DNA of 64,000 nucleotides from Escallonia rubra (lineage: Eukaryota > Streptophyta > Magnoliopsida > Escalloniales > Escalloniaceae). How positions within the stretch are numbered: the first letter of the stretch is position 1; each line of letters begins with the position of its first letter. The DNA is taken from NCBI GenBank assembly GCA_033065855.1, contig JAVXUO010001270.1, forward strand, positions 186,001-250,000, in the 5' to 3' direction. Positions 20,172 to 31,609 of this stretch are shown piece by piece. The notes under the pieces were generated by a model that made no database searches, was not told the DNA's origin, and saw only the letters and a list, made by a program, of their open reading frames with translations. Made by a program: the position numbers and the translations under genes.

Positions 20172-23000
20172 GCTAAAGACGTTATTTTGGTATACACCGC
20201 ATGAGATTCCGTTGTGTTCAATTACTATTAGGATCATTATTTTTGTATGCCGGTTAGAAAACTAATAATAAAGTCTTTTTTTAGATAGTAGCATCTTTAC
20301 ATATATGTAAGATTATCGAGAGTTGGTAGTTAGTTTCACAAGTTAATCAAGTAATATGAAATGCAGTCATATTGCAAAGAAAAAATTACGAATTTAAGGA
20401 TTATCTACTACTTTGTGCTTGTGCTAAGTTGTAGATCTTGTGTTGTTTGTGACCCTTTTATCTAGTTATATTTATTTGAATTGACACTATGTGACATAGT
20501 GTGGGTTCCTTGCTAATTACATGCAAGTGATTTTTGAATTACTAAATTTGGTAGCGTGTTGGTTAAAAAGGTAATTGATTTGAAATCTCGTATCAAGGCA
20601 CTATTATAAGACAATATGTGTCTATTCTGTCTTGTATGAAATATTTTTATTTGTGTGAATTTTCAGGACTTCACCTTTGTGCTAATCAGCTCATTTTGTA
20701 ATGTCTGAAAATTACATGATTTAGTTTTTACGACCACTTAAAATAGTTTATAGCGGTTGTAATAAAAGGGACACTTTTCTTTTGGTAAAATATTTTTTTT
20801 TAAAAAAAGGGGGCTTCATTAAAATCGATTTTGCAAATAAATTAAATAGTTTTCAAAAGGTTTATGCTAAAGTAAATAAAAACTTGATATTTAGATTTAG
20901 TGATACCATGTTATGACTTTTTCAGGACATAATATTTAGTGACAATAACACATATGCCTTTATTTGTAAATTATTATGTTTGTCTATAAGTAGTTGTATT
21001 TTGAGTAATACCTACACTTATTTCTTTTTAATTTTTGATACATGGTTTTGGTTTGAAAAAAAAAAGAATGATTTTTTTTGAGATTTTAAGTAGAGTTATA
21101 GTTTGGTAAATCTCCTAAAGTCAGTGTTTGTGGAGTTTTCTTTCAAGAGAGGAAAATTTTCATGGGATTATCGGTTTTTGTAAAACAAGTAACTTGAAGG
21201 TGATTTTATTTTGCTAAGTGTGTCTATGAAATAAATTGTTTGATAAAAGTATGGAAATCCTTATTTCAATGTTAAATTTCTTGATAAATACATGACTGCA
21301 AAATGTGGGGGTACATGGTTTGAAAATAATTATAATTTCTTGAGTCCTGTATATACAAAGAAGATTATCGACATAGAGAACATCTATATATAATATGTTC
21401 TTAATTTTAAGACTATTTTAGCATGTCGCAAGCATGTACGCGTACTAAGATTATGTAATATATCTTATGCATGTATTTCTGTTTCTTGCACTTAGCTTTG
21501 CTAGCTCAGATCTTTAGGCATGGTTGTTCTGTATAATTGAGCAAAAATCGTGGAAAGGAAAAAAATTGCAAAGTGGATGTTGTCAGAATCTAGCGATTAA
21601 AATTATACTTTGGTAAAGATGTAAAAATCATGGTAACCGAAGTCTTTGATTTCTGATTATCTTGATTTTTAGTTGTGGTACTTATATGGCATCTAAGATT
21701 CTAAAATATGAATTGCATTAAAATTTTGATATTTTAAGTCTTGGATGCCAAATAAGTGTTGCAAATTGGAAACTATATTTGCAAGTGGATTTTATCTAAC
21801 TTTTACAAAGCTTGAGAATTGAAATTCAAAATTCTTGAAAGTTATCAGAGGATTTTTATAAAGTTGCTATCGATGTGAGATTATGTTATGCGAAGCATGA
21901 CGCATGTTGAGGAAAACGTGGCTCCTAGTAGGTGAAAGACTACTGGTCACAATATATTAAAAAGATTAGTTTCTAGTAGTAGACTACTGATCAAATGTTT
22001 GATTCCTAGTAGTGAGGCTACTGACTAGTATCATCTTTGATGCTAAGCGAAGTGGATGTTACCACTGAAACTTGATTTACTTGATGAGATCCATAATGTT
22101 GCTTTGATGTGCACTATTGGGCACTCAAAATTCTGCAGATTTGTGATACTTCATCGATGAAGAGAAAATAAGTTATAGAGGATTCATAAAAGTTGCGCAA
22201 CTTGCCTCGGGACTAGCACAGAGGCTAGATCCTTTTTCACCTGAGGCGGATGGGGTGAGCCCAGAGGGAGTCACCAGCGGGAGTAACCCATCCTTTGTGA
22301 TTGGAGATCCCATGAAGAAGGTTCAATGGGTAGAAACAACCCGTAGAGCGTGACTCGTGATAAAAGTAGCACCATTTTGTTAATAAGAGATTGTCTCCTC
22401 CCTATCCGTGCGGTGCTTGTGCTACTTAGTGTGACGTCCAGGAAGGGATTTTCCCTGAATGAGCCCGAGGCGAATATTTTCGCGAGGTACATGTCACACG
22501 TACCCTTGGAGGACTCACCTAAGTGAGAGTGGTCGTGAGGCTGCGACTGTGGGAACCATGGGCCATTCCCTAAAAACTCTCATGAGAATCAAGATAAGAG
22601 CGTATGGCCATTAATAGAGCTAACCCGCGAACTAAGTCCCATATCAGTATTGTGTGTATGACAACTGAAATTTGGCCAAGGGACCTAATTCAAGGCGTAG
22701 TCCATTACGGCTCTCTCAAATAGAAGTTGTCGACACTAAGTGTTGGTTCAAGCCCGGAAGGCACCAACACCTATTGCACAGTACAAGTTGCCCATCTTAT
22801 ATATGTATTTTTTATTTTTATTACTTAAAAAATAGTAATATAATAATAAAAGAGTTTTATTTTAATTTATCATTATTTTTCATTGATATTTTTTTTAAAT
22901 GCTTTAAATTTTGTTAGAATTGTGAGATTTATAAACATTTCATTAGTGGCTTTTTAAGTATTTTAAATTATCATTTTATTTTATCAAAATAGTAGGGGAT
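20172..23000 (+). other. Non-coding interior of the LARD-like retrotransposon
   Basis: No gag or pol homology and no long frame. The first 1.8 kb is AT-rich. Around 21,920-22,030 a short motif is repeated three times (CCTAGTAG...GACTACTG). A GC-richer block at 22,200-22,790 (GGCGGATGGGGTGAGCCC, GACGTCCAGGAAGGGATT, CAAGCCCGGAAGGCACCAACACC) looks constrained compared with its surroundings and may be a structured RNA or packaging region; inference. No initiator-Met primer-binding site is evident beside the 5' LTR. Confidence 0.6.
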
Positions 23001-23722
23001 TGTTGGAATATTTTAATAAAATAAAATGTATATTATAACATTATAATTATATTGCAATTTATGGCTCTATGGTATTTACTTACATGTAAATTATGAATGA
23101 GTTACAAATGCAATGATGAGTATTATTAACTCATATTTGTTTATGGAGTATATAATATGTTTTATTGTTTGACATTATTGAGAAGATTATCATTATTTCA
23201 TAAGTTACAAAAGCTTTTATAAGCTTACTTGTGTGGCCAATAAATGAATTATGATTGGCCAAGTATATAAGGCCATGGGGTGTGACATAGATGATTTGAA
23301 GCAATCATGCTTCCAAAGTTGGTGTTTTCTACTCTACTATCACAATGTATTTTTCTATATATCTATACTATATATTTTATACTTGGGCAACGTGATGGTG
23401 GATTGGTTCATTCCGTCTTCCTGTGGACGTGCACATGGAGGAGACATAGCTGTGTCAATGAGTTTTATATTGGAGACTTTATCTTCCGTACGTCAACACC
23501 TGCACGTAGGGAGGCGATAACGTTTTTAGGACAGCGACTTTGTCGCGACTCTCACGGACCAGCTATTTTATATCCTTTTACTACTCTAGATTATAGAATT
23601 TTATCAAGAGTTCATACAAAATTACTTTCAATTATTTATTATTATTTTTCTATGTTTAATCACCTAGTGTTGCTAATATTTTGTTGTGAAAAATATAAAT
23701 CAAAGCCTAAATTCTTCCAACA
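23001..23722 (+). repeat. 3' LTR of the LARD-like retrotransposon
   Basis: Uninterrupted LTR TGTTGGAATATTTT ... CTTCCAACA, the reference copy that reveals the insertion site of the 12,957-20,112 element in the 5' LTR. Confidence 0.93.
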
Positions 23723-23814
23723 ATTTTTCCTTTCCTTAAACCCATTTCTCACACCACATGCATACAACTATGGCCGCCCGTCCTTGCTGCTTATACATTA
23801 TTCCCATGCACCTT

Positions 23815-24328
23815 ATAGCAGTCCCATTTTTTTTTTTTTGGTAACAGGTCATTTTATTACCAATGAAAACCATTATCATCTTACATCTTCATCAGCTAGA
23901 TCCTATGCTATTTAACAGACTTTATATCAAAAAAATGCTTAACATTGTAACACTGTTAAAGGTAGGTTCCAATTGCAGCACAACTACTGATTGGTTCGAT
24001 TTGCCACAGCTTTTGGCCAGCTCAAGATTCTGTAGAACATCCATTTCTGTATTTTTGCAATAATTTCAGAGCTCCTTTGTTGCTTTCCACTGAAAATTCT
24101 CTGATTCCTCTCTTCCCAAATGCTATAAACTGCCACAGCCAGGGCTAGTTTACTCAATCTAGCCCTAAAACTCTTGCCTCTGAACTTGTGGCAAGCATGG
24201 TGTAGGAGTTGATGCCAAGAGTTGAAGTTCTGGTTTATTTGTAGTTTCCTACAAACCTGTTTCCATATGTCCTTTGCCATAGTGCACTCCATAAAGAGAC
24301 GCTCTTCTTTGCCATAGCAGTCCCATTT
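23815..24328 (-). mobile_element. 5'-truncated LINE with poly(A) and 15-bp TSD
   Basis: The minus strand encodes the C-terminus of a LINE-1-type ORF2 (24,292-23,984): IWKQVCRKLQIN, HHACHKFRGKSF, YSIWEERNQRIF. It is followed by a short 3' tail ending in a T-run on the plus strand (23,827-23,840), the poly(A) of the minus strand. Perfect 15-bp flanks ATAGCAGTCCCATTT at 23,815-23,829 and 24,314-24,328 prove target-primed insertion. Body about 484 bp; dead on arrival by 5' truncation. Confidence 0.93.
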
Positions 24329-25389
24329 ACAGTAGCCTTCCCCTTCTTTTCACACCTTTACATACAAAAAAAAAAAAAAAACACTACAAACACCTCACTC
24401 ACCTGCTGCCTTTTGGCAGCCTCATTTACAGTAGGTTTCCCTTCCTTTTACACCTTCACACACGCACAAAAACACCCCAACACACCATGCATAACCGTCC
24501 TCCATCCTCTTTCCTCGCACGCCAAAAACCCACCATACTCGCACAAACAACAAACACACGACACATCACCACAATTGCCCACCTTGGCAGCCCTTCTTTC
24601 CCCCTCTCCCTCACTCACAAACACTACTCAAACCACACAACACTGTCACAACAATGGCTGCCTCCCCATGGCAGTCTTTCTTCCTCCACCTTATTCCCAT
24701 AAAACGCATTGATGCAAAGGAAAGTGGGTTCGCAGTCGACGTGGAGGTGCCACAAGGAATGCAGTCCGAGTCAGATGCCAAGTGTACTGATGTGGGACAC
24801 ATCAAGGGTGGAACAAGGGCTTCCCAGACAGAGCCTGAGGGTGGCAGTGCTGCGAAGGCGATAGCGCATGATGAATATACGACGACAGTCACAGTCTGAT
24901 GCTTAGGTCCAAAGTTAAGGTCCTGAATGTTTCTCTCTCTAGGATTCTAGAGTGAGAAAGTGAAAATGTGAGAGTTCCCCCGAATGAATTCTTAAGACCT
25001 CTATTTATAGAGATTAAGATGATGATGTCATTAACCGACACGTGGCACTCCCCCGGGAATGACACGTCACCAAGTGGTCCACGGGTGTCGGTGCTCAACG
25101 GACTGTCGGATTGCATATTCACCCAGCCTGCTCCTCATAGCGTCGCTCTGTCCATCTGGAAAGACTGGCTCCCACAGCGTCGGTATGGCCAGAGAACCCC
25201 CTTGATCTAGCCACCAATCCAAGCACTTGTAGAGTCCCACAGGCCTAGCAGTGGTGGGGAAGACCCGACGCCCAACTGTCAGGCAGACTAGGCGCGATGC
25301 CTTCCGGAGACCTGCTCCCGTCTCGGAGTGACCCGGGGATCATAGTCCCTAGGGGTGCTGACGCAAGCCCCTAGTGCCGGAGTACGTAA
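24329..25389. other. LTR-derived spacer without gene
   Basis: CA-rich sequence with CTGCCWTGGCAG-like palindromes (24,400-24,690), then a mixed region with a TATA-like CTATTTATAGAG at about 25,000, readable on either strand. Open frames are short and unlike known proteins. Probably LTR or leader sequence of a further retroelement; boundaries not found. Confidence 0.35.
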
Positions 25390-26090
25390 GCCAGTCACGC
25401 AGACACCCTGGCGGAGATAGTGTCCCGGAGGAGTCGTCTATTCCGCGGGCCGAGGTAGCATCCCGGAGGAGCCGTCTACCTGGCGAAAGGGGAGTCTTCG
25501 TGCCGGAGCACTTAGAGCTCCCTGGCAGAGATAGTGTCTCGGAGGAGTCGCCTATCCCCGCAGGTGAGTCCTTGGGCCAGAGCACTCGGAGGCATCAAGG
25601 TTGCATCCCGGAGGAGCCGTCTACCCGACTGGCCGAGGTAGCATCTTGGACGAGCCGTCTACCTGGCGGAAAGGGAATTGAAAAACTCCATGACAGAGAT
25701 AGTGTCATGGAGAAGTCACATATCCCCGCGGGTGAGTCCTTGTGCCGGAGCACTCAGAGCGCGTCAAGGTAGCATCACAGAGGAGCCGTCTACCTGACGG
25801 GCTAAGGTAGCATCCCGGAGGAGCCGTCTACATGGCAGAAGGGGAGTTGAAAAGCTCCCTGATGGAGATAGTGTCCCGGAAGAGTTGCCTATCCCCGCGG
25901 GTGAGTCCTTGTGCCGGAGCACTCGGAGCGCGTCAAGGTAGCATCCCGGAGGAGACGTCTACCTGACGGGCCGAGGTAGTATCCCGGAGGAGCCGTCTAC
26001 TTGGCAGAAGGGGAGTCTTCATGCCGGAGCACTTAGAGCTCCCTGGCGGAGATAGTGTCTTGGAGGAGTCGCATATCCCTGCGGGTGATG
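25390..26090. repeat. GC-rich ~170-180-bp higher-order tandem repeats
   Basis: The landmark GAGATAGTGTCYCGGAGGAGTCG occurs near 25,411, 25,523, 25,695, 25,864 and 26,045. Within each unit a ~60-bp subunit GGTAGCATCCCGGAGGAGCCGTCTACCTG is repeated. Composition is far more GC-rich than the surroundings. The frames across it are repeat artefacts. Confidence 0.88.
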
Positions 26091-26380
26091 TACACTCCGG
26101 AGAGTGGGTCGAAGCATGTTCCACATCCAAGGCAAGGTGCACATGGTGTGGTGAATGAGTGTGGTGCTCGGGGGGCATGTAACATGATTGTGGCGCATGG
26201 GCACGATGAAGTGAGTAAGGTGCCGGGGGCACGTCTGTGTTAGTGACACGGCACATGGGCGCGACAGAGTGCGTATGGTGCCGGGGGCACGGTAGTATGA
26301 TAGAGAGCTTGGGGGCACGGCTATATAAGCGGCGCGGCGTATGGGCGCGATAGAGTGTTAGAGTGCGGCGCCCAGACGCC
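26090..26380. repeat. ~70-bp G-rich repeats (GGTGCCGGGGGCACG)
   Basis: Units containing GGTGCCGGGGGCACG or GCTCGGGGGGCATG and GCGCATGGGCRCGA repeat at 26,165, 26,220, 26,276 and 26,310. Includes GGCTATATAAGCGGCGCGG (26,321), which resembles a TATA box; no gene follows in a recognisable way. Confidence 0.7.
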
Positions 26381-26389
26381 GGCGACAGG

Positions 26390-26820
26390 GGTCACGGAGA
26401 CGACGTCCGGGCGACGGACGACGAGCGTCGCAGAGTTCGCGCGTGGGCGTGGGTGACGTCCAGACGACGGGCGACAGGGGTCGCGGAGATAACGTCTGGG
26501 CGACGGGGTCGCGGAGTGACGTCCGGGCGACTGGGTCGCGGAGTGACGTCTGGGTGATGGGGTCGCGGAGTGACGTCCAGGCGATGGGGTCGCAGAGTGA
26601 AGCCCGGGCGACGTGGTTATGTCCGGGCGACGGGGTCGCATAGTGAAGTTCAGGCGACGTGGTTGCAAAGTGATGTACGGGCGACGGGGTCGCGGAGTGA
26701 TGTCCAGACGACGGGGTCGTGGAGTGATGTCCGGGCGACGTGGTTGAGGATTGATGTACGGGCGATGGGGTCGCGGAGTGACGTCTGGGCGATGGGGTCG
26801 CGGAGTGATGTATGGTCCCT
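26390..26820. repeat. ~27-bp minisatellite (GGGCGACGGGGTCGCGGAGTGACGTCC)
   Basis: About 15 imperfect copies. They generate long open frames on both strands (up to 348 codons on minus, rich in TPRPRRPDI). These are repeat-driven and show no known domain, so I do not call a gene. Confidence 0.9.
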
Positions 26821-26844
26821 TGATTAAAAGTGAAGGTGTTAAGT

Positions 26845-26945
26845 ATGGAGGCCAAAGGCCTCCCCCTAAGGGGAGGCCGAGGCCGACCCCATAGGGAAGG
26901 CCAAGGCCAAGGCCGACCCCAAGGGGAAGACCAAGGCCAACTTCC
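26845..26945. repeat. AGGCCAAGGCCGACCCC tandem repeats
   Basis: Three to four units of about 30 bp (AAGGGGAAGACCAAGGCC variants). End of the GC-rich block. Confidence 0.8.
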
Positions 26946-28357
26946 TTGGGCAAGTGCCATGGTGCGCCGATGGGCGACATGCGAAATGCGACGATCGAAG
27001 TGTGATGAGGCGTCATGCAAAAAATGAGTTTCTTCGTGACGAAGACACGTAACGAAAGTGAGAATTGCAAGTGACTTGAGCGTGCATGCTTTGACCAGTT
27101 GTGAGCGTTGAATATTGACTGTTGGTTGTGCGGACGTGTCATGAAAATTGGGACCCCAGTGGGCCTTTGGGTGCGACCAGAATAGGTTGGGAACACCCAT
27201 TATATAATTCCTAATCTTTATCACAGCTACTGCCCCACGGCAGTAGCATATTTTCTCTTGCCAAAACCCAATCTCACAGCCCACTTCTCCCACCACCACA
27301 ACCGCAAGCACCGCCCACACCCACTGCCCCACAGTAGTGGGGTTTTCCTTCTCACCCAAGCCACGCCACTCCCGCCGACAGTGGTCTCTCTCTCTCTCTA
27401 TCATTCACGTTCCTCCATGCGGTAGCCATCATCCACGACATATCGTACTACGACAGCCCCGTTTCCATCTTACACTCACCACCCCACGGCAGCCATGGAT
27501 GCCCACATCCATGGCCGTTTCCCCTTATCATATCCACTCCAAAACTTATCCACGGCACCCACGTAACTCACTTCCCAAATCCCTGAACTTATCCGTCAAA
27601 ACCCATTAGTCACAGCCACCATGGCCGTGACTTGTTAAGTTTAAAGTTACAAACATCCCTGTTTTACACATATGAATCCATAAATAGTATGAGGAAGAAA
27701 GGTAGCAGCATACCGGAATCTCGCCGGAATTCTTTGGGTCCTTCTCCCTGTATTTGCCTAGGCGCTTCTTCCCTTTTGCCATTGCCGAAATGCTATGGTG
27801 ATAATTAGGGTCGGCTGGAGTGTAATCTATATACATATATGCATACGAAAAATGAACCTTAGTTCCATTAATTACCACAAGCCCCCTACTCTCTCATAAT
27901 TCATTTTTTTTATCTTAAGATTTTTATGATTCTGAAACCATTTTCAAAATCGTCGTTTACGGTAGTTAAAGATGCTAGCATAATTTAACGGTGTCTTATG
28001 TCCCCCGCTCTACTAAATTGTCGCTAAGAATGGTTCTAATAAAATAACGCTGCAAAATATAGATATTATCGTTAATGGTTCTAAATATCATTAACGCTAA
28101 TTGCCCTAAAGACCTCAAATAGTATTATTCATAATTACTAACGTAAATTATAACTTATGATTATGCAATTGTCGCTAAAGGTTCAATGAAATTCACTTGA
28201 GAAAATCGAGGCTAAATATTACGTATAATTATTGTCGCTCTGAGTCATTAAGGGAAATATACTAACGCTAATCAAGAGTTCGTCGCTAAAACTCAAAAGA
28301 ACATCACTCCTAGAAACTGTCGCTAAAGTGATAATAACCGGGGAACGGGGCATCACA
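26946..28357 (-). other. Inner-LTR sequence without gene
   Basis: Contains CTACTGCCCCACGGCAGTAGC-type palindromes (27,227-27,520), a gene-like but unassignable stretch (27,700-27,790) and TTGTCGCTAA repeats at 28,010-28,330, which resemble 8,570-8,965 in inverted orientation (compare AGCGACAATTTAGTAGAGCG with AGCGACAATTAGTTGAGCGCG). Confidence 0.45.
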
Positions 28358-30219
28358 CTGTGCGACTGTGTGCGGGGGACATTTGTGTGGGTTTTGGGTG
28401 TGTGTATCGGGGACAAGGGGTAGAAGCACATGAGAAGAAGAAGCAGCCACTACAGGAATGATAACAGCAAAAAAAAAATGTGTTTATACATTGTGCTTGC
28501 ACATCTGTACCACGTAATTATCAGCTGTTGTACGGTCATCGAAAATTTTTGAAACTTTACAGGATGGTTCTTAGTCCAATATTAATATTTCTGATATCGT
28601 TTGATATTTTTAATATTTTTGCAAGTGCAGCTATTCTAAAATTTGTTTTGAGCATTTGCAACTAATATTAAATTCCGAAAAAATTACATGAATGCTTTTA
28701 TAGTAAAAAGACAACTCAGCTTAAGTTTCATAAATTTCTAAGTTGATTTAGTACCTTAACCTGTGTTTTAAAATGGTTTCGTGCTTTTTAAATTACAATT
28801 CTGATTTCTGTATTTTTCTTATATATTATAAAGATATCATGAAAATTACGGGACTTTGATTTGAGTTAGAAGAATTAATTGTTATTTTTGACTTTTTCTG
28901 GTATTTAAGAAAATTATTTTTTTATTCAAAAAAATTCAAAAAATTCATATTCTTACTTATTATGCTATTTTAAGTTATAAAGGTATTTTATAAGAATTTA
29001 TTATGAAGTTTGGGATGTCTTAATGCTTTACGGGGCGTTAGGAGTTATCGGTTAAGTTGGCTGTTCGAGTGATCCGTTTCGTTTGGGGTTTAGATTGAGA
29101 GTGTCGGAGCGAGCGATGTTTAAGAAAGTAGCTTTGAGTTCATAGTATATGAGACTAAATTGTATTCTGATAATTAAATTGTCAATTTAGGTTGACTCGA
29201 GGATTTTGAACAAGTTGAATAGTAGTGCATAGCTTGGACTGAGGTAAGGGATTTTCTTTTGAACCAAACTCTTCATAATTGATTTCATGTGTTCTTCAGA
29301 TTCGTTATCGCTATTCTTTTGAATTTTGCTATTTTGATAAAGTCGCATTGTTTGCCTTATAAATCTTTCATTATTGAGCATTAAGACGTTTATTGAAACT
29401 CTTATTGGTGCTTATTAATTATTGTCCATCGAGCATTGAATAACATGTTGCATTATCGAATTGTTGTAATTCTTTCTATTGACATGAGATTTTGGAATGA
29501 TGTGTTTTGGCGGAGTTGGTGGGTATTTGAGGATTGGTGTTTGGTGTGGGCTAGTACCTTGATGGACTAGCCGGTGTATTGGTGTGGGTTATTACCTTGA
29601 CAGACTAGATGGTGTATTGGTGTGGGCTAGTACCTTGACGGACTAGCTGGTGCATATGATTATCAGTGTTAGTGCGCATCGCCTTTGTGGCTTTGATAAA
29701 TGATTATCTAGCACTGCCTGTGTGACTTTGCAATTGCTCATGTTCAATATTATTCGTGATTGTTTGCATTGTATCTGAAAAATGTTCTTATTTGTATCTA
29801 GTTTATGGCATTGAGCTGAATCTCCTCCATATTGCAATTGTATTAAATCTGTAAATTGTTCGTATTCCTTTACTAAATTTTTGAGCGGCTTTACTGAGCT
29901 CTCAAAAGCTCACTCCCTTTTTCCGTTCCCTTCTGCAGGTGTTAACTTAATAGATTTTTGGATTGGTTAGAGCCAGATGATGGAATTAGATTAGAATTTT
30001 TTTATTATTCATTTTACTTAAGCCCCTATGAGGGAATCAGTGTGTAATCTATCTAATTTAGTTCATTAATTTAGTTTTTCACTTAAACACGGTTAGTGAA
30101 GAATTGTAGAGTTCTAATATGAATATTATTGGGGTTTGCTTAGTGGGATTGAGATGATTGAATAAGTAAGAATTGATCGATTGGGTGGCTAACACTCCGA
30201 AAAATTTCGGGGTGTTACA
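28358..30219 (+). repeat. Terminal part of outer LTR
   Basis: AT-rich, no gene. It carries a tandem repeat at 29,510-29,650, an AAAAGCTCACTCCCTTTTTCC motif at 29,907 followed by TCTGCAGGT, and ends in GGGGTGTTACA at 30,219, next to the target duplication. Confidence 0.6.
29515..29652 (+). repeat. Three ~55-bp tandem units (GTGTGGGCTAGTACCTTGAYGGACTAG)
   Basis: Consecutive units at about 29,530, 29,575 and 29,617: GGTGTGGGYTAKTACCTTGAYRGACTAG followed by SYGGTGTATT. Same relative position as the unrelated 67-bp repeats in the inner LTR. Confidence 0.85.
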
Positions 30220-31600
30220 GAACCATCTTGATTCATGAGGATGGTTTGAAGTCAAACCATTAGGCTGTCTTATGCCATTTTCCAGTCTCACAGGGAGATT
30301 TCTACCTCTATTATATCATCATAAAGGGGAAACTTCCTTTTTTGTGATTTCCCTTCCACCATCTTAGTGATGGACAAAGTCTGTTGTTGGATCTCCTATG
30401 ATAGATCTTTAACCAAGTTATGTCAAGAGGAGTTTCTTTCCTCTGACATTTTTTTCGTTTCTTCCATGAGTTTGGAATTCGACTATTCCTGATTATTGGC
30501 AGCCTTACTGAAGACCAATGCTTGGTATTGCAATACGGTCATTAACTGAGAAAACATACTATAAAAATAGTAAGTACGTGAGCTGGAGAATTAACTTGAT
30601 CCACCAATTGACCCATCGTCAGATCATTTCTGTCGGGTGCACCGAGGTTACCCCATTTGCAACTGCTACATTGATATCAATACTTTCAGTAGTATTGCCA
30701 CTATCGGAACTTCATGTATTAGGAACATCAAATCCATTCCCTTCATTAGTGGCAAGAATAGTTCTTATTTCTCCATTGTGACCAACAACATTTTTTTCGG
30801 TGCCATGGTTGGCTCCATTGATCCTAACATGATTTCTTGTACTAAGCATGTTTCCCTTTTAGATTAAAAGGTCTCACTAGCCGTGCCAATGCTTGTGCTC
30901 GATAGCAAGCAACAATTAATGTGGTGTTCTTTTCGGCCTCTGGTCTGAGGAGTTCTCTAAATGTGAAACTTTCAATGAAAAGAGAATGACTAAAACAGAC
31001 TAATTGAATAGTCAAGTTACAGATTGCGCAGCCAAGACAATTGGTAACTTGTACCGACAAGTCAATTGACATAAACAAACCAGGAGCTTCTATCGATAGA
31101 AGGCAAGTGCACTTCATACAGAATGTTTAAAAGAAAGAAAAAGGTGAAGACTTCAAATCAAGTCATTTGTTTGAGTCGAGTGTTGAATGTCCATTTTCCG
31201 CTGATCCTTCTTCTCCCTTTTATAATGATTTCTTGCCAACTGGTCGCTCCAATCCTTTAGTTTGATTTTCAAAAGAAATCGATTGTAAACCGCTCATAAC
31301 TGTCACTATCAATTTCTTTATCGACCGTTATGTCAACTTCCGTAACTTATCTCTGACGCAAATTTCCACGTGTCAGTCATGCCAATATTATGGCCCCACG
31401 TTCCACAGAAACTTGAATCGCCATAAACTGTCTCATCATTATCTGATCCTGTCGTAAACCGTCATTACATCAGCATTAATGATACATTTAGCTTAATTTT
31501 CCAGGTGTTGGTTTGATTAAGTATCCATCATCTATTGGTCACAACTAATAAAGTTTAGACATGCCAACAGAACACTAGGAAGATACAAAGGTGTTCAACA
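30220..31600 (-). pseudogene. Gypsy gag N-terminus, leader and LTR-like region
   Basis: Minus-strand frame at 30,291-30,220 (RLENGIRQPNGLTSNHPHESRWF) continues in frame into 8,500 once the insertion is removed. Further upstream, gag-like pieces with stops extend to about 30,870. A TATA-like TTATAAAAGGG on the minus strand (about 31,217-31,227) and general composition suggest the 5' LTR of the same gypsy element at about 31,100-31,600. Exact LTR ends and primer site were not identified. Confidence 0.5.
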
Positions 31601-31609
31601 ATGGTTGTT

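Larger units (their letters stand above)
12316..23722 (+). mobile_element. Non-coding LTR retrotransposon (LARD-like), TSD ATTTT
   Basis: Two direct LTRs with ends TGTTGGAATA ... TTCTTCCAACA. The 5' LTR is 12,316-20,171, interrupted by the 12,957-20,112 insertion; the 3' LTR is 23,001-23,722. The 5-bp flanks are identical: ATTTT at 12,311-12,315 and 23,723-23,727. A purine-rich tract (AGTAGGGGAT) lies immediately before the 3' LTR. The 2.8-kb interior has no gag or pol. LTR ends of this form are typical of Ty1/copia. The missing coding region makes it a LARD-type element that would need enzymes from elsewhere. Confidence 0.9.
9506..28357 (-). mobile_element. Second LTR insertion, minus orientation, inside the first
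   Basis: The ends TGTCACGACCCG (9,506) and CGGGGCATCACA (28,357) form an imperfect inverted pair of LTR type. Flanks GTGTG (9,501-9,505) and CTGTG (28,358-28,362) agree at 4 of 5 bases, so the target duplication is likely but not perfect. Its internal order mirrors the outer LTR in reverse: TAGCGACA repeats at 28,330-28,000, tandem repeats at 10,280-10,079, then AAAGCTCATCCCTTAC near 9,860 on the minus strand. It appears to be a relative of the outer LTR inserted in the opposite direction. Confidence 0.5.
8506..30219 (+). mobile_element. Nested LTR-type insertion with TSD GAACC (likely solo LTR plus insertions)
   Basis: The left end TGTAACGCCC at 8,506 and right end GGGGTGTTACA at 30,219 are LTR-type termini (TG...CA with short inverted ends). 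They are flanked by a perfect 5-bp duplication GAACC (8,501-8,505 and 30,220-30,224). Removing the segment and one GAACC joins the host gypsy gag in frame. No gag-pol of its own is seen. If the inner segment 9,506-28,357 is also removed, what remains is about 2.9 kb and could be one LTR: U3-like TAGCGACA repeats at 8,570-8,960, a tandem repeat at 29,510-29,650, and a GAGCTCTCAAAAGCTCACTCC motif near 29,900, typical of Ty3/gypsy LTR ends. Confidence 0.75.

Noticed and set aside
24611-25210. Short frames on both strands (up to 99 codons) in 24,413-25,210
   Set aside because: No family match and overlapping frames on both strands in LTR-like sequence; not called as genes.
26321-27404. Overlapping minus-strand frames of 291 and 348 codons
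   Set aside because: Produced by the 27-bp minisatellite whose unit is a multiple of three; no domain, and open frames exist on both strands.
28447-28470. CACTACAGGAATG, resembling a CACTA transposon end
   Set aside because: The nearby TCGCTAA repeats lie on the wrong side for this orientation and no partner end or 3-bp duplication was found.
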